Assembly (NCBI RefSeq): GCF_036016955.1
Contig: NZ_JAYWXI010000007.1
Coordinates: forward strand, 73,678-137,677
DNA from: JAYWXI01 sp036016955
Lineage (GTDB): Bacteria; Bacteroidota; Bacteroidia; Flavobacteriales; Weeksellaceae
Length of the DNA: 64,000 bases
Reading direction: 5' to 3'
Part shown: one piece after another, positions 37,929-46,383 of the stretch
Layout: the number at the start of each line of letters is the position of its first letter
Position numbering within the stretch: position 1 is the stretch's first letter
The notes under the pieces: generated by a model
Databases searched by the model: none
What the model was told of the DNA's origin: nothing
What the model saw: the letters and a program-made list of their open reading frames with translations, nothing else
Position numbers and translations under genes: made by a program

Positions 37929-38882
37929 TTAATTTCTTGGAAAAAACTTACCCCAAAATTCCTTTACCCCCTTCGACTTACGCCTCCAATTCAGCCAACT
38001 CAAAAAACGTGAAATCAGCATTTCCAACCGCCCCTGAACCAAAACCGGATAGTGTTCTTCCACCGGAGAAAACCCCATAAAAAACGCTTTAACTCCCGGC
38101 AAAACACTCCCCTCAAAATCAAACACATACCGGGAAGAATACCGTTGAAGCACCCCATCAATCACCACACTTGCAGGTTGATAACCGCTATATTTTTTAT
38201 CCGTGCAATTAATCAACATAACCTTACGGTTTCCGAGTTCGGCCAACACCACAACATTAACCAATGCCCCATCCACAAAACCACCAAAATAAGAAAGTCC
38301 TTTATACCCTCGTTCAAGCCTTTCCAAACCTTTCATCTGTTCTTCAAAAAGCCAATCGCCACCGCCAACCGTCCCAAGGTGTTGCCTTAAAAAATCAGAA
38401 GCTTGCCGATAGTCAATAAGCGCCACCAAAACCCGAGAAACATTTTTTCTTATTTTGTTGCGGCGCTGAGCTTTATACCCCTTAAAAAGCAAAGCATAAT
38501 CCGATGGGCCAAGAATCAGGTTAAGTTTGGTCGCCTGTCCGAAATTATTGCGAGAATTAAAATGATAATGACGCACAAAAAAACGCTTCATCAAAACCAA
38601 AAAAAAACGCTGGGCCACCGTTTCCGCCAAAGGCTCAAACGAAAAAATCCCGAGTTGCTGACAAAATACTGGCATGTACACGATTTCCAAACCCCAAAAT
38701 CGCTTCAACGGCAACGGCATAACCACCCCATAATCCGAAGTATGAAGCACCGCCCAGCCTTCCCCTATTAATCCGTCCAAAAAAGACGCCCGAGCATATT
38801 GCGCCACTTCCCCGCAAGCCCCAACGCACTCCTCGTAAGCCAAAACATCCAATTCCTTTCGGTATGTCAGCAATACCTCCAA
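37929..38882 (-). CDS. FemAB/GNAT-like acyltransferase-fold protein
   Basis: About 317 aa. The ordering of strands and the motifs HYHFNSRNNFGQATKLNLIL, YKAQRRNKIRKNVSRV (basic helix) and GGFVDGALVNVVVLAELGNRKVMLINCTDK resemble FemAB/GNAT-type transferases; the family match is suggestive only. No ATG is available in a plausible place: the frame is open back to the lolD stop, and the first candidate is a TTG at 38882 preceded by GGGGGAG, with another TTG four codons later, so the start is uncertain. The coding strand is Gly/Val/Trp-rich. It follows lolD by 21 nt. Confidence 0.6.
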   Translation of the reverse strand: MEVLLTYRKELDVLAYEECVGACGEVAQYARASFLDGLIGEGWAVLHTSDYGVVMPLPLKRFWGLEIVYMPVFCQQLGIFSFEPLAETVAQRFFLVLMKRFFVRHYHFNSRNNFGQATKLNLILGPSDYALLFKGYKAQRRNKIRKNVSRVLVALIDYRQASDFLRQHLGTVGGGDWLFEEQMKGLERLERGYKGLSYFGGFVDGALVNVVVLAELGNRKVMLINCTDKKYSGYQPASVVIDGVLQRYSSRYVFDFEGSVLPGVKAFFMGFSPVEEHYPVLVQGRLEMLISRFLSWLNWRRKSKGVKEFWGKFFPRN

Positions 38883-38903
38883 AACTCCCCCGATTAAAAA
38901 AGA

Positions 38904-39569
38904 CTAAAGCAGCATCCCGTCCTTCATCACCAACTTCCGATCGGTAATTTCCGCCAAAGAAGGATTATGGGTAATAATCACAAACGTTTGATTGTATTTG
39001 TCCCTTAAATCAAAAAACAAACGGTGCAAATCGTCCGCATTTTTAGAATCCAAATTCCCCGTAGGTTCGTCCGCAAAAATAATTTTCGGAGAATTAATCA
39101 AAGCCCGAGCCACCGCCACACGCTGAGCCTCTCCGCCCGACATTTCTCGGGGTTTATGGTGCAAACGTTCGGCAATATTAAGATCCTCGAACAAACGATA
39201 GGCTTTTTCGGTACTTTCCCTCTCGTTTTTCCCCGAAATCCGAGTCGGGAGCAACACGTTTTCCAACGCCGTAAACTCCGGCAAAAGCTGGTGAAACTGA
39301 AAAACAAAACCAATATTGTTGTTGCGAAACGCCGAAAGTTCACGATCGTTCATCTCAATGAACGATTGCCCGTCGATCGCAATGCTCGTCTGATGTTCTT
39401 TGGGAACCGAAGGCGTATCCAACGTCCCCAAAATCTGAAGCAAAGTGGATTTGCCCGCTCCGGATTCACCGACAATCGAAACCACCTCGCCTTCCTTGAT
39501 ATGGATATCCACCCCCTTCAAAACCTCCAAATCTCCGTAACGCTTATAAATATTTTTTGCTCTGATCAT
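38904..39569 (-). CDS. lolD: ABC transporter ATP-binding protein, LolD type
   Basis: A 221-aa ATPase with Walker A GESGAGKSTLL (about 34-44), Q-loop FQFHQLLPEFTALENV, signature MSGGEAQRVAVARAL, Walker B IIFADEPTGNLDS and the H-loop in VIITHNPS. The sequence is typical of LolD/MacB-type ATPases that power release of lipoproteins from the inner membrane or other export. The membrane partner (LolC/E) is not in the window, so the substrate is inferred from family only. It is followed by the FemAB-like gene in what looks like one unit. Confidence 0.85.
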   Translation of the reverse strand: MIRAKNIYKRYGDLEVLKGVDIHIKEGEVVSIVGESGAGKSTLLQILGTLDTPSVPKEHQTSIAIDGQSFIEMNDRELSAFRNNNIGFVFQFHQLLPEFTALENVLLPTRISGKNERESTEKAYRLFEDLNIAERLHHKPREMSGGEAQRVAVARALINSPKIIFADEPTGNLDSKNADDLHRLFFDLRDKYNQTFVIITHNPSLAEITDRKLVMKDGMLL

Positions 39570-39663
39570 GACTTCAAAAGTAATAATTTTTTTTCATCCG
39601 CCCGCCCTTACCATCGCCGAAATTACAACAGAATCCCAAAAATCTCCATCTCAAAGATTTCAT

Positions 39664-39671
39664 TAAATTTG
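39664..39671 (+). promoter_or_regulatory. -7 box of the 39689 gene
   Basis: TAAATTTG, 17 nt before the start codon at 39689. Confidence 0.55.
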
Positions 39672-39688
39672 CCAAAAATCAATGCGCC

Positions 39689-40210
39689 ATGAAAGCCGAA
39701 CAAAGCACTTTGGATAAAATAAGAAGCCGCCCAAGGTTCAAAATACAAACCGACCTTTCCCCCGAAGCCTACACGGCCGCACTTAAAAAATTCATCGACG
39801 AAAAAAGCGACGAATTTTCTGCCACCGCCCACTCGGAGCTTGCCACCATCGCCGTCAAAACCGAGCAAACCCCATTCTGGAAGCCCTATCTCTCCCTGCG
39901 CAGCAGCAGCGAAAACCATACAACCGTCATCCGGGGAGTCTTCGGGCCCAGTCCTTCGGTTTGGACTTTCTTCATGTTCCTTTATTTTGCGTTATTGGTT
40001 CTTTGGATGGTTTTAATCACCCTATGGTTCGTTGGCCGCCAAATCAAAAGCGAAGACTATCATTGGGCTCTGCCCGCCTCCTTCCTAACCGCAACTTTAT
40101 TGCTTCTAACCTACATCGCCTCCAAAATAGGCCAACAAAAAGCCAAAAAAGAAATGGCAAAACTCCGCAAGTTTGCCATTGATTCCTCTTTAAAATTCGA
40201 GAAAAGATAA
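39689..40210 (+). CDS. Two-helix membrane protein of unknown function
   Basis: A 173-aa protein. A soluble N-terminal half (KIRSRPRFKIQTDLSPEAY, TPFWKPYLSLRSSS) is followed by two membrane helices (WTFFMFLYFALLVLWMVLITL, about 91-111; ALPASFLTATLLLLTYIASK) and a basic C-terminal tail. I do not recognise the family. It converges on the L,D-transpeptidase gene with 3 nt between stops and has its own promoter box. It is divergent from lolD. Confidence 0.6.
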   Translation: MKAEQSTLDKIRSRPRFKIQTDLSPEAYTAALKKFIDEKSDEFSATAHSELATIAVKTEQTPFWKPYLSLRSSSENHTTVIRGVFGPSPSVWTFFMFLYFALLVLWMVLITLWFVGRQIKSEDYHWALPASFLTATLLLLTYIASKIGQQKAKKEMAKLRKFAIDSSLKFEKR

Positions 40211-40213
40211 ATT

Positions 40214-41170
40214 CTATTCGGTCGGCTTCATCGTACTCAGAACAATAGGCCCGCGTACCGTTTCAGCATTGCTCTGTTCTTTAAGAATTTCTTCCAAGTA
40301 AGGAGTAACCACAGCCGTTAAATCTTCTTCGGACGTATTGTTTGCCTTGGGATCGCCTGCCAATTTAAGCCAAGGTCTGTTTTTGAAAACCAAATCACCG
40401 TAAACAATCACAGGCGTCCCTTTCGCCTTAACCGAAGCCCCGCCCTCGGTCAACACCCAAGTATCCGCCCAAGAATACATCCATTTCGCATCCTCTTCCA
40501 AAAGACGCAAACAAGAATGCGACGCATGAAATCCCGGAAGATCGTATTGATGCCAAGCAATCCCACGGGTATTATGCAAATTGACATTCCAAGGCAACTT
40601 CCAATTGGAATTGGAAGTGCTAATAGCCAATTCTTTTTTCCAGTTAGCAAACATCAATCCCACCTTGGTCGGCGTGGCTTTTTTACCAAAGCTCGAAGGC
40701 CCCCACTTGATAAGTTTTCCCTCTTCATAAAGCGCGTAGGCATGTTTAGGATAAGAAAACAAAGCAATCTTTTTCACCGGCTTCAAGGCCTCCACCGAAG
40801 ACGGAAACGGCGAGTAATCCAAAAAAGCTGTCCGAAATTCTTTAGGAACCACCAGCGTATCCGCCCGCCATTTATTCTTCTTATCCAAACGATTAAGCGC
40901 CAAAATAACATGCTGCTGCGCCTCGTCGTACTTTTCGTTAAACAAAGCCATCGCAGAATCCTTCCCTTTTTTCCCGGAAGGAAAAATGAAATAATCATAA
41001 TGAACCAAAACCTTCTCCGGCTGAACTTCCTTTTTTACCAAAGAAGAATCCGCCACCGAAGGTTTACCGGCAGCCCCTTCCACGAAAGCCTCTTTCTGAC
41101 AACCAACCCAAAAACCAGCCCCCAAAACCATCGCTCCCCATTTCAAATAATTCCGTAAAGTTATTTTCAT
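40214..41170 (-). CDS. L,D-transpeptidase (YkuD) lipoprotein
   Basis: 318 aa from ATG 41170 (MKITLRNYLKWGAMVLGAGFWVGC, lipoprotein signal with Cys24); an ATG two codons earlier is also possible. The YkuD domain includes the catalytic triad region FHASHSCLRLLEED (His then Ser-His-x-Cys-x-Arg), with the nucleophile Cys. Such enzymes form 3-3 cross-links in peptidoglycan or attach proteins to it. It is membrane-anchored and faces the periplasm. The upstream reading frame to 41254 is not used. Confidence 0.85.
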   Translation of the reverse strand: MKITLRNYLKWGAMVLGAGFWVGCQKEAFVEGAAGKPSVADSSLVKKEVQPEKVLVHYDYFIFPSGKKGKDSAMALFNEKYDEAQQHVILALNRLDKKNKWRADTLVVPKEFRTAFLDYSPFPSSVEALKPVKKIALFSYPKHAYALYEEGKLIKWGPSSFGKKATPTKVGLMFANWKKELAISTSNSNWKLPWNVNLHNTRGIAWHQYDLPGFHASHSCLRLLEEDAKWMYSWADTWVLTEGGASVKAKGTPVIVYGDLVFKNRPWLKLAGDPKANNTSEEDLTAVVTPYLEEILKEQSNAETVRGPIVLSTMKPTE

Positions 41171-41424
41171 AGTCATAAATCCGTTTGCTTCCTGACCTTT
41201 CAATAATAATACCAAAACAGTCAAAATAAGAAAATTCTCCGCAAAAAAAACCAAAATGCAAAAAAAAAAGAAAAATTATGGTTTTCAAACCAAATAAAGA
41301 AAAACAATAAACTATCCGCAACGCATCTGAAAAACCACGCCAAAACAATTACCAAAAAAAGCAATGCCACCCAATTATGGACGTTATTTTTATTTAGTCT
41401 TTCTAATCTTTTTTAGCGAAAAAG
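41171..41424. other. AT-rich intergenic region
   Basis: This part of the 390-bp gap between the L,D-transpeptidase and DUF3810 genes has long A runs and no clear gene. The promoter of the L,D-transpeptidase should lie here but no -7 box is convincing. Confidence 0.45.
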
Positions 41425-41455
41425 TTGCATCTTTAATAATTTAATTTTATTTTTA
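41425..41455 (+). promoter_or_regulatory. Promoter of small-RNA candidate 2
   Basis: A -33 TTG (41425-41427) and a -7-like TATTTTTA (41448-41455) are 20 nt apart, the preferred spacing. The last base of the -7 box deviates (A instead of G). Both flanking genes are on the minus strand, so this + strand promoter serves neither. Confidence 0.5.
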
Positions 41456-41460
41456 CATCG

Positions 41461-41551
41461 TTTTTGAGACGCATAAGCGGATTAAAGGCAGTAAATTTTT
41501 TTTCATCATTTGTGTTTTTAGAATCGTATCGACAAGATGCGATTCTTTTTT
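41461..41551 (+). ncRNA. Small-RNA candidate 2
   Basis: A transcript of about 90 nt on the + strand, running from the promoter at 41425-41455 to a terminator hairpin (GAATCGTATC with GATGCGATTC, T6). No protein-coding frame. The T8-CAT motif (41479-41506) matches that of candidate 1 and sits at a comparable distance from the terminator. Because both flanking protein genes are on the minus strand, a + strand terminator here is best explained by an independent small RNA. Confidence 0.55.
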
Positions 41552-41560
41552 ATTAACAAT

Positions 41561-42634
41561 TCAGGGGTTATCGGCGGCAGCAAATCCATAAATCTCGTAA
41601 CGAAGAAGCAAATCCGTAAAATAATCATAAGTAACCAAACCCTCCTGACGGTTGGATTTTAAAAACCAATGATTAGCAAATGAAAAAAAAGCATCAGCCG
41701 GCCCCGAATGCCTAACCATAAACTCTTTTTCGTTTAGTCTATCCCTCTGCATGCCTTCGGAAAAAGCCTTCAGGCATTGTTCGACAAAAAAAGCATCCTC
41801 CGCCTGAATCGTCCGAAGTAAACTTTTAAGAGCAAAAAATTCCGCACTATACCTTAATTCCGGATTCCGCGAATTTCGCCCTATCAAAAAACCGATAAAA
41901 TTAGCCTCTTGCTCTCTTGCATACCCCATCTGATGAGCCGTTTCATGCGCCATCGTCATGGGAATAAAAGAAGAAGGAAGAGAAGCATTATATTGGGCTT
42001 CCGCCGTAAAAGGATTATAATACCCCAAAATTCCCGTATAACTCATCAAAGAGCCGAACATACTCGGTTTGATTGACGAAGCAAGCCTCTCGCAGCGAAA
42101 AGGCACCGGCAATAACCTTTGATCTGAAAAAAGATGATGCTTCAAGGCAGAAATATCCCTCACAACAAAAACCCCTGCCCCGTCTTCCTGCACCTGCATT
42201 CGGGAGCGTTGGCATTTTTCCAGATAAATCAAAGCCAAACGTTTCGTCTGCTCCAAAGAAACTTTCTCATCCGAAAGAACAGAAGAAATCGGTCTTTGGA
42301 AATAAAGCAGTCCCCAAAACAATTGGTAAAAAAAATAAAAAATAACCGCTCCCTGCAATAACCTCACCCCGGAACGCTGCCGCCTACAAGAACGAAACAG
42401 CCCCCAAAAATGATAAACGAAAAACAAAACCGCCCCAATATAAAGCCCGTCGCCTACCGATAAATCGACCGAAGCAAACAGCGGTTGATGCACACTTCTC
42501 TGCCATTCGAACCATTTTCCGAAAAGCCTTACCGCCCCCTCGCTTTTGGAAAGCCCCCAAAAGAAAACAAATTGGGCAAGTAGTAAGCCTGCCCAAAACC
42601 TTCTTTTTTTAGTAAATGTTCTCGTTTTTACCAT
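41561..42634 (-). CDS. DUF3810 membrane zinc-peptidase-like protein
   Basis: 357 aa with N-terminal membrane helices (FWAGLLLAQFVFFWGL, GLYIGAVLFFVYHFWGLF, VIFYFFYQLFWGLLYF). The C-terminal part has an HExxH-like zinc motif in MTMAHETAHQMGYAREQEANF, with a possible third ligand downstream. DUF3810 proteins are widespread in Bacteroidota; protease activity is inferred, not shown. Its ATG overlaps the ROK kinase stop (ATGGTAA), so it is the last gene of the sugar operon MFS-ROK-DUF3810. Confidence 0.85.
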   Translation of the reverse strand: MVKTRTFTKKRRFWAGLLLAQFVFFWGLSKSEGAVRLFGKWFEWQRSVHQPLFASVDLSVGDGLYIGAVLFFVYHFWGLFRSCRRQRSGVRLLQGAVIFYFFYQLFWGLLYFQRPISSVLSDEKVSLEQTKRLALIYLEKCQRSRMQVQEDGAGVFVVRDISALKHHLFSDQRLLPVPFRCERLASSIKPSMFGSLMSYTGILGYYNPFTAEAQYNASLPSSFIPMTMAHETAHQMGYAREQEANFIGFLIGRNSRNPELRYSAEFFALKSLLRTIQAEDAFFVEQCLKAFSEGMQRDRLNEKEFMVRHSGPADAFFSFANHWFLKSNRQEGLVTYDYFTDLLLRYEIYGFAAADNP

Positions 42635-43581
42635 ACCAACGCACTGGCGCCCAAAATGGCCGCATCCGCTTCTTTCAGCTCACTGAAAATAATTTTAACC
42701 TGATTTTTAAACACTTGAAGCAGATTATCCTCCATGGCCTGTCGTGTCGGTTTCATGATGAGATCTCCCGCTTTGGTCAACCCTCCGAAAAGAACAATCG
42801 CCTCAGGAGCCGAAAACAGCACAAACGTCGCTAAAGCTTCTCCCAAAATCCGCCCCGTAAACTCAAAAACCTCATTTGCCAAAGCGTCCCCTTGTTTAGC
42901 ACAATGAAAAACCGTTTCGCTGGTCAGTTCGTCAATCGTATAACTCCTCAAAAGGCTGCTCACATCAGGGTTACTTTGAAGCAGTTCGATTGCCGTGTCC
43001 CGTAGCCCCGTAGCCGAAGCGTACGACTCCAACGAACCACGAAGTCCCGTCCCCTTATGAAGCCGACCGTTATGACGAACCACCACATGCCCCAATTCGC
43101 CCGCAAAACCGTTATGACCAATTACAATTTTTCCATTGATGACCACTCCACTTCCCACACCCGTACCCAAGGTAATCGTAATAAAATCGTTCATGTTTTT
43201 TGCCGCACCGTATTGCTGCTCGCCCACAGCGGCTGCATTGGCATCATTGGTCATCTTTACCGGCAGCCCGAATTCCTTCTCCAAAAGTTCCGCCATGGGG
43301 ATAATTCCTTTCCATTTAAGATTAGCCGCATATTCTATCGTGCCTTTATAATAATTGGCATTCGGAGCCCCCATCCCAATACCTTGGAATGCCTGCGTCC
43401 CTCCATACGCTTCAATCATTGGTTTCAACTTGACACTGAGGCTTTCGATGAAATCGTGAACGCTCTCTTTATCGTTGGTTTTAATGCGATCCTGAACCAA
43501 AATCTCCCCCTCGCGGTTAACCACCCCGAATTTGGTATTGGTTCCTCCCACATCAATCCCAATGGCGTATTTCTTTTCCAT
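42628..43581 (-). CDS. ROK-family sugar kinase (glucokinase-like)
   Basis: 317 aa. The ATP-binding DVGGTNTKFGVV (residues 10-21) and the sugar-binding motif NDANAAAVGEQQ (about 116-127) with a following TLGTGVGSGVV are present. The zinc motif CxCGxxGCxE common in ROK proteins is altered here: the sequence reads NGRLHKGTGLRGSLE and all three Cys are gone (His/Thr/Ser). A glucokinase or other hexose kinase is likely given the MFS sugar transporter gene just upstream (4 nt gap). Confidence 0.85.
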   Translation of the reverse strand: MEKKYAIGIDVGGTNTKFGVVNREGEILVQDRIKTNDKESVHDFIESLSVKLKPMIEAYGGTQAFQGIGMGAPNANYYKGTIEYAANLKWKGIIPMAELLEKEFGLPVKMTNDANAAAVGEQQYGAAKNMNDFITITLGTGVGSGVVINGKIVIGHNGFAGELGHVVVRHNGRLHKGTGLRGSLESYASATGLRDTAIELLQSNPDVSSLLRSYTIDELTSETVFHCAKQGDALANEVFEFTGRILGEALATFVLFSAPEAIVLFGGLTKAGDLIMKPTRQAMEDNLLQVFKNQVKIIFSELKEADAAILGASALVW

Positions 43582-43585
43582 AAAC

Positions 43586-44851
43586 TTAATCTACTTTTAA
43601 ATCTTTATTTATATTTTTACTTCCGACAAGCGCATAAAAAAGCATATAGGCAAGACAGCCCACAATAAGCCAGTAACTTTCGACGTAGCCGAATAAATCC
43701 GCAGACCAAGCCTGAATCGCAGGAATAATCCCCCCACCGCAAACCATAACCATAAAAATCCCGGAAGCCGCCGCCGTATATTTACCCAAACCTTCGGTTG
43801 CCAAATTGAAAATCCCACCCCACATTACCGAAGTGCAAAGCCCGCAAAGCACCAACAGCATAATACTAAGCGGCACCTTTGCCAAACCAAATGAAATATC
43901 CGACTGAAAAACAGGCATACTCACCAACTGATCCTTAGGCAGAACTATCGCCAAAACCACCAAAACCAAACCTAAAACCGAAACAAAAGCCAACATGCTT
44001 TTACTTGAAAATTTAGCTCCCAGCATTCCGCCTACCAAGCGCCCGATAAGCATAAGAAACCAATAAGTCCCCACCACAGTCCCTGCCGTGGTCGGACTGA
44101 TTTGCAAATCGCCAGTCATGTATAAATTGGCAATATTGGGAATACCGACTTCTGTACCTACATAAACGAATATAGCCACTGCCCCAAGAATAAAATGACG
44201 GAAAGACAAAGGCCCTTGCGCCGATTTTTCGGTTACTTTATCCTTAACGATATGCGGCTCAGGAATGGGCATGCTCAAAAGCACCACGAAAGCCAAAGCA
44301 AAAATCCCCATAGCCAAAAACAAAGCCGGATTGGCATCCGAAATAGCCGCACGAGCCACATCCCCCATCAAATACCCAACCAATACGGGAACAATGGTAG
44401 CTCCCATGGAATTAAGCGCGCCTCCAAACTGCAAAAGCTGATTCCCACGCTTGCCTTCGCCTCCCAAAGTATTCAGCATGGGATTAACCACCGTATTCAA
44501 CATACACATCGAAAAGCCGGAAACAAAAGCCCCCGTAAGGTATACCGGAAAACTACCAACCCGCCCCGAAAGCAACGTAATGCCTACTCCTGCAAATCCG
44601 ACGGCAATAGCCACCAGTGCCGTTTTTTTGTAGCCGATTTTCTGAAGCATCAAACCCGCCGGAATCCCCATAAAAGCATAAGCGATAAAATTGGCCAAGT
44701 TTCCCAACTGGGAAAGAAAATTACTCGCCTGAAACTGGCTCTTCACAATCACACCCATCGGATTTTGCAAACCGGTTACGAATGCAATCATAAAGAACAA
44801 AGCAAACATCATTGCAATAGGCAAGGTATAATTTTTCTGTAAAGCTGTCAT
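43586..44851 (-). CDS. FucP/GluP-type sugar:H+ symporter (MFS)
   Basis: 421 aa, 12 helices. The first helix has the family sequence FALFFMIAFVTGLQNPMGVIVKSQF, with GLMLQKIGYKKTALVA following. It fits the glucose/galactose or fucose permease branch of the MFS. First gene of an operon with the ROK kinase and DUF3810; uptake followed by phosphorylation of a hexose is the simplest reading. It has a well-spaced promoter. Confidence 0.9.
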   Translation of the reverse strand: MTALQKNYTLPIAMMFALFFMIAFVTGLQNPMGVIVKSQFQASNFLSQLGNLANFIAYAFMGIPAGLMLQKIGYKKTALVAIAVGFAGVGITLLSGRVGSFPVYLTGAFVSGFSMCMLNTVVNPMLNTLGGEGKRGNQLLQFGGALNSMGATIVPVLVGYLMGDVARAAISDANPALFLAMGIFALAFVVLLSMPIPEPHIVKDKVTEKSAQGPLSFRHFILGAVAIFVYVGTEVGIPNIANLYMTGDLQISPTTAGTVVGTYWFLMLIGRLVGGMLGAKFSSKSMLAFVSVLGLVLVVLAIVLPKDQLVSMPVFQSDISFGLAKVPLSIMLLVLCGLCTSVMWGGIFNLATEGLGKYTAAASGIFMVMVCGGGIIPAIQAWSADLFGYVESYWLIVGCLAYMLFYALVGSKNINKDLKVD

Positions 44852-44870
44852 AGTTCTATTTTTTGCTCAA

Positions 44871-44899
44871 CAAATATAAATTTATTTTCTTATTTCAAA
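44871..44899 (-). promoter_or_regulatory. Promoter of the MFS-ROK-DUF3810 operon
   Basis: -7 TATATTTG (44878-44871) with a -33 TTTG (44899-44896) 17 nt upstream. It lies 19 nt before the start codon at 44851. Confidence 0.6.
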
Positions 44900-44940
44900 T
44901 CAAAAAAAGATTCCAGGATTTCGGGGAAAAACCACAAGCC

Positions 44941-45663
44941 TCACGCCTTACGAAGCGTAGCGGCAATCAAACGGTAAGCCTCGGATTTCAATGTCTCAGA
45001 GGGCAAATTCGGAGATAAAACAGCGTTAAAATAAACCTTAACCTTACCCGGAAATCCCTTACCATGATCAAAAGGAAACATCTCCTTCAATCCCACAAAA
45101 GTATAAACCGCAATGGGAAAACCGTGAGTTTCGGAAAGAATAAACGCCCCGTCCTTGAACCGATCCAGCATAATGGAAGTATCATCGGGAACACCGCCCT
45201 CGGGAAAAATGACGATATTTTGCCCCTGATTCATTTTTTTTGCCGCTTTACTGTAAACTTCCGCCCGGCTTTTGGGATCCTTGCGATCCACTAAAATGCA
45301 AATCCTTTTGTAAATAATATTAAAAATAGGGATTTTCGCCAATTCGGCTTTCCCAATAAAACAAATGGGATGCTCGGGATGCAATACGCACATGAGCATA
45401 ACATCAATAATAGACGTATGATTGGCAATGAATATATAATGACCACCGGAGCGGATGGTCTCGGAAGTTTTTTTAACGAGCTCATAACGAAAGCCCATGC
45501 CATAAAACAAAACCAAACACCAAGCTCTAATGAAAAAATAAGCGTATTTAAAATGAGAGCCCTTAAAGGATAACAAAACCACAGGTATCCCGAAGATAAT
45601 AGTCGAAGGAACGGCCAATAAAATAAACCATCCCCGCCAAAGGTAATTCAAAAATTTGCTCAT
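44941..45663 (-). CDS. plsC: 1-acyl-sn-glycerol-3-phosphate acyltransferase
   Basis: 240 aa from ATG 45663 (MSKFLNYLWRGWFILLAVPS). The LPLAT motifs are present: NHTSIIDVML (HxxxxD, about 81-90) and FPEGGVPDD (about 159). It makes phosphatidic acid from lysophosphatidate at the inner membrane. The start at 45684 is a TTG inside the -7 box. The gene stands alone. Confidence 0.9.
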   Translation of the reverse strand: MSKFLNYLWRGWFILLAVPSTIIFGIPVVLLSFKGSHFKYAYFFIRAWCLVLFYGMGFRYELVKKTSETIRSGGHYIFIANHTSIIDVMLMCVLHPEHPICFIGKAELAKIPIFNIIYKRICILVDRKDPKSRAEVYSKAAKKMNQGQNIVIFPEGGVPDDTSIMLDRFKDGAFILSETHGFPIAVYTFVGLKEMFPFDHGKGFPGKVKVYFNAVLSPNLPSETLKSEAYRLIAATLRKA

Positions 45664-45681
45664 TGATGGAGTTTTCGACGC

Positions 45682-45689
45682 CAAAAATA
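45682..45689 (-). promoter_or_regulatory. -7 box of plsC
   Basis: TATTTTTG on the minus strand, 18 nt before the ATG at 45663. Confidence 0.5.
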
Positions 45690-45706
45690 GGAATTTTAGC
45701 CCCAGT

Positions 45707-46168
45707 TTAGCCGTTAAAAATAAGTTTTTTCTTTACCGTATAGTTTAAAGCGGCCACCAATACGATGGCGGAAATTTTACTCAACATCTCCGAGCTGAAC
45801 ACAAAAAAGCCCAAATCAAAATACTCATCGCGAAATACCGTACCGTAAAAAAACTGGAAAAACACCAAGCTGAGAAGCGTAGAAATAACCGAAATAGCCA
45901 TAAAATAGACAAATTCTTTTCGCTTGGAATGCTTCCCTCTGGAAAAAACAAACCAAATGCTGAAAAAATAATTGGATAAAATCCCCATACCGGTCGACAA
46001 AACATTACTCAATGGATAATGGATGCCGTACCAGTCGTATTCCCAATCCGTGATTTCAGGAAGGGTGATGCTTAACCATTTAAAAGAGCCAATCTCCAAG
46101 ACCGCGCTCATTGCTCCGGCTAAGACAAAGAGAAAAAGTTGTTTTTGGGAAAGTAATAACTGCTTCAT
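45707..46168 (-). CDS. GtrA-like membrane protein
   Basis: 153 aa from ATG 46168 (MKQLLLSQKQLFLFVLAGAMSAVLEIGSFKWLS). Four membrane helices, with the second containing NVLSTGMGILSNYFFSIWFVF, matching GtrA/DPMS-related proteins that move lipid-linked sugars across membranes or support teichoic-acid/O-antigen glycosylation. No glycosyltransferase partner is adjacent. Confidence 0.85.
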   Translation of the reverse strand: MKQLLLSQKQLFLFVLAGAMSAVLEIGSFKWLSITLPEITDWEYDWYGIHYPLSNVLSTGMGILSNYFFSIWFVFSRGKHSKRKEFVYFMAISVISTLLSLVFFQFFYGTVFRDEYFDLGFFVFSSEMLSKISAIVLVAALNYTVKKKLIFNG

Positions 46169-46180
46169 GACTAACGCCTG

Positions 46181-46188
46181 CAAAATTA
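46181..46188 (-). promoter_or_regulatory. -7 box of the GtrA-like gene
   Basis: TAATTTTG on the minus strand, 12 nt before the ATG at 46168, giving a very short leader. Confidence 0.45.
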
Positions 46189-46227
46189 ATGGAAATGTTA
46201 AATAATACTAATTTTTAATGAAACAAT

Positions 46228-46256
46228 TTGGTATATCAAAAAAAAGCCTAACTTTA
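46228..46256 (+). promoter_or_regulatory. Promoter of the 84-aa protein gene
   Basis: -33 TTG (46228-46230), 18-nt spacer, -7-like TAACTTTA (46249-46256). It gives a leader of about 120 nt before the ATG at 46384, long for this genome, with GGCACC occurring twice; no known riboswitch is recognised. Confidence 0.45.
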
Positions 46257-46383
46257 TTCTTCTGAAAAACAGAGAGTAAGATTCCTGATAAATCTACGTT
46301 GGCACCGTCGACACCCGTTCATTTATCTTGAGGCACCCGCTGGATCGAGCATCGTATTACTAAATGAAACAAAACGACAAGCC

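Noticed and set aside
41171..41424. A riboswitch or promoter for the L,D-transpeptidase
   Set aside because: The sequence is A-rich without hairpins of note; nothing supports a specific regulatory element.
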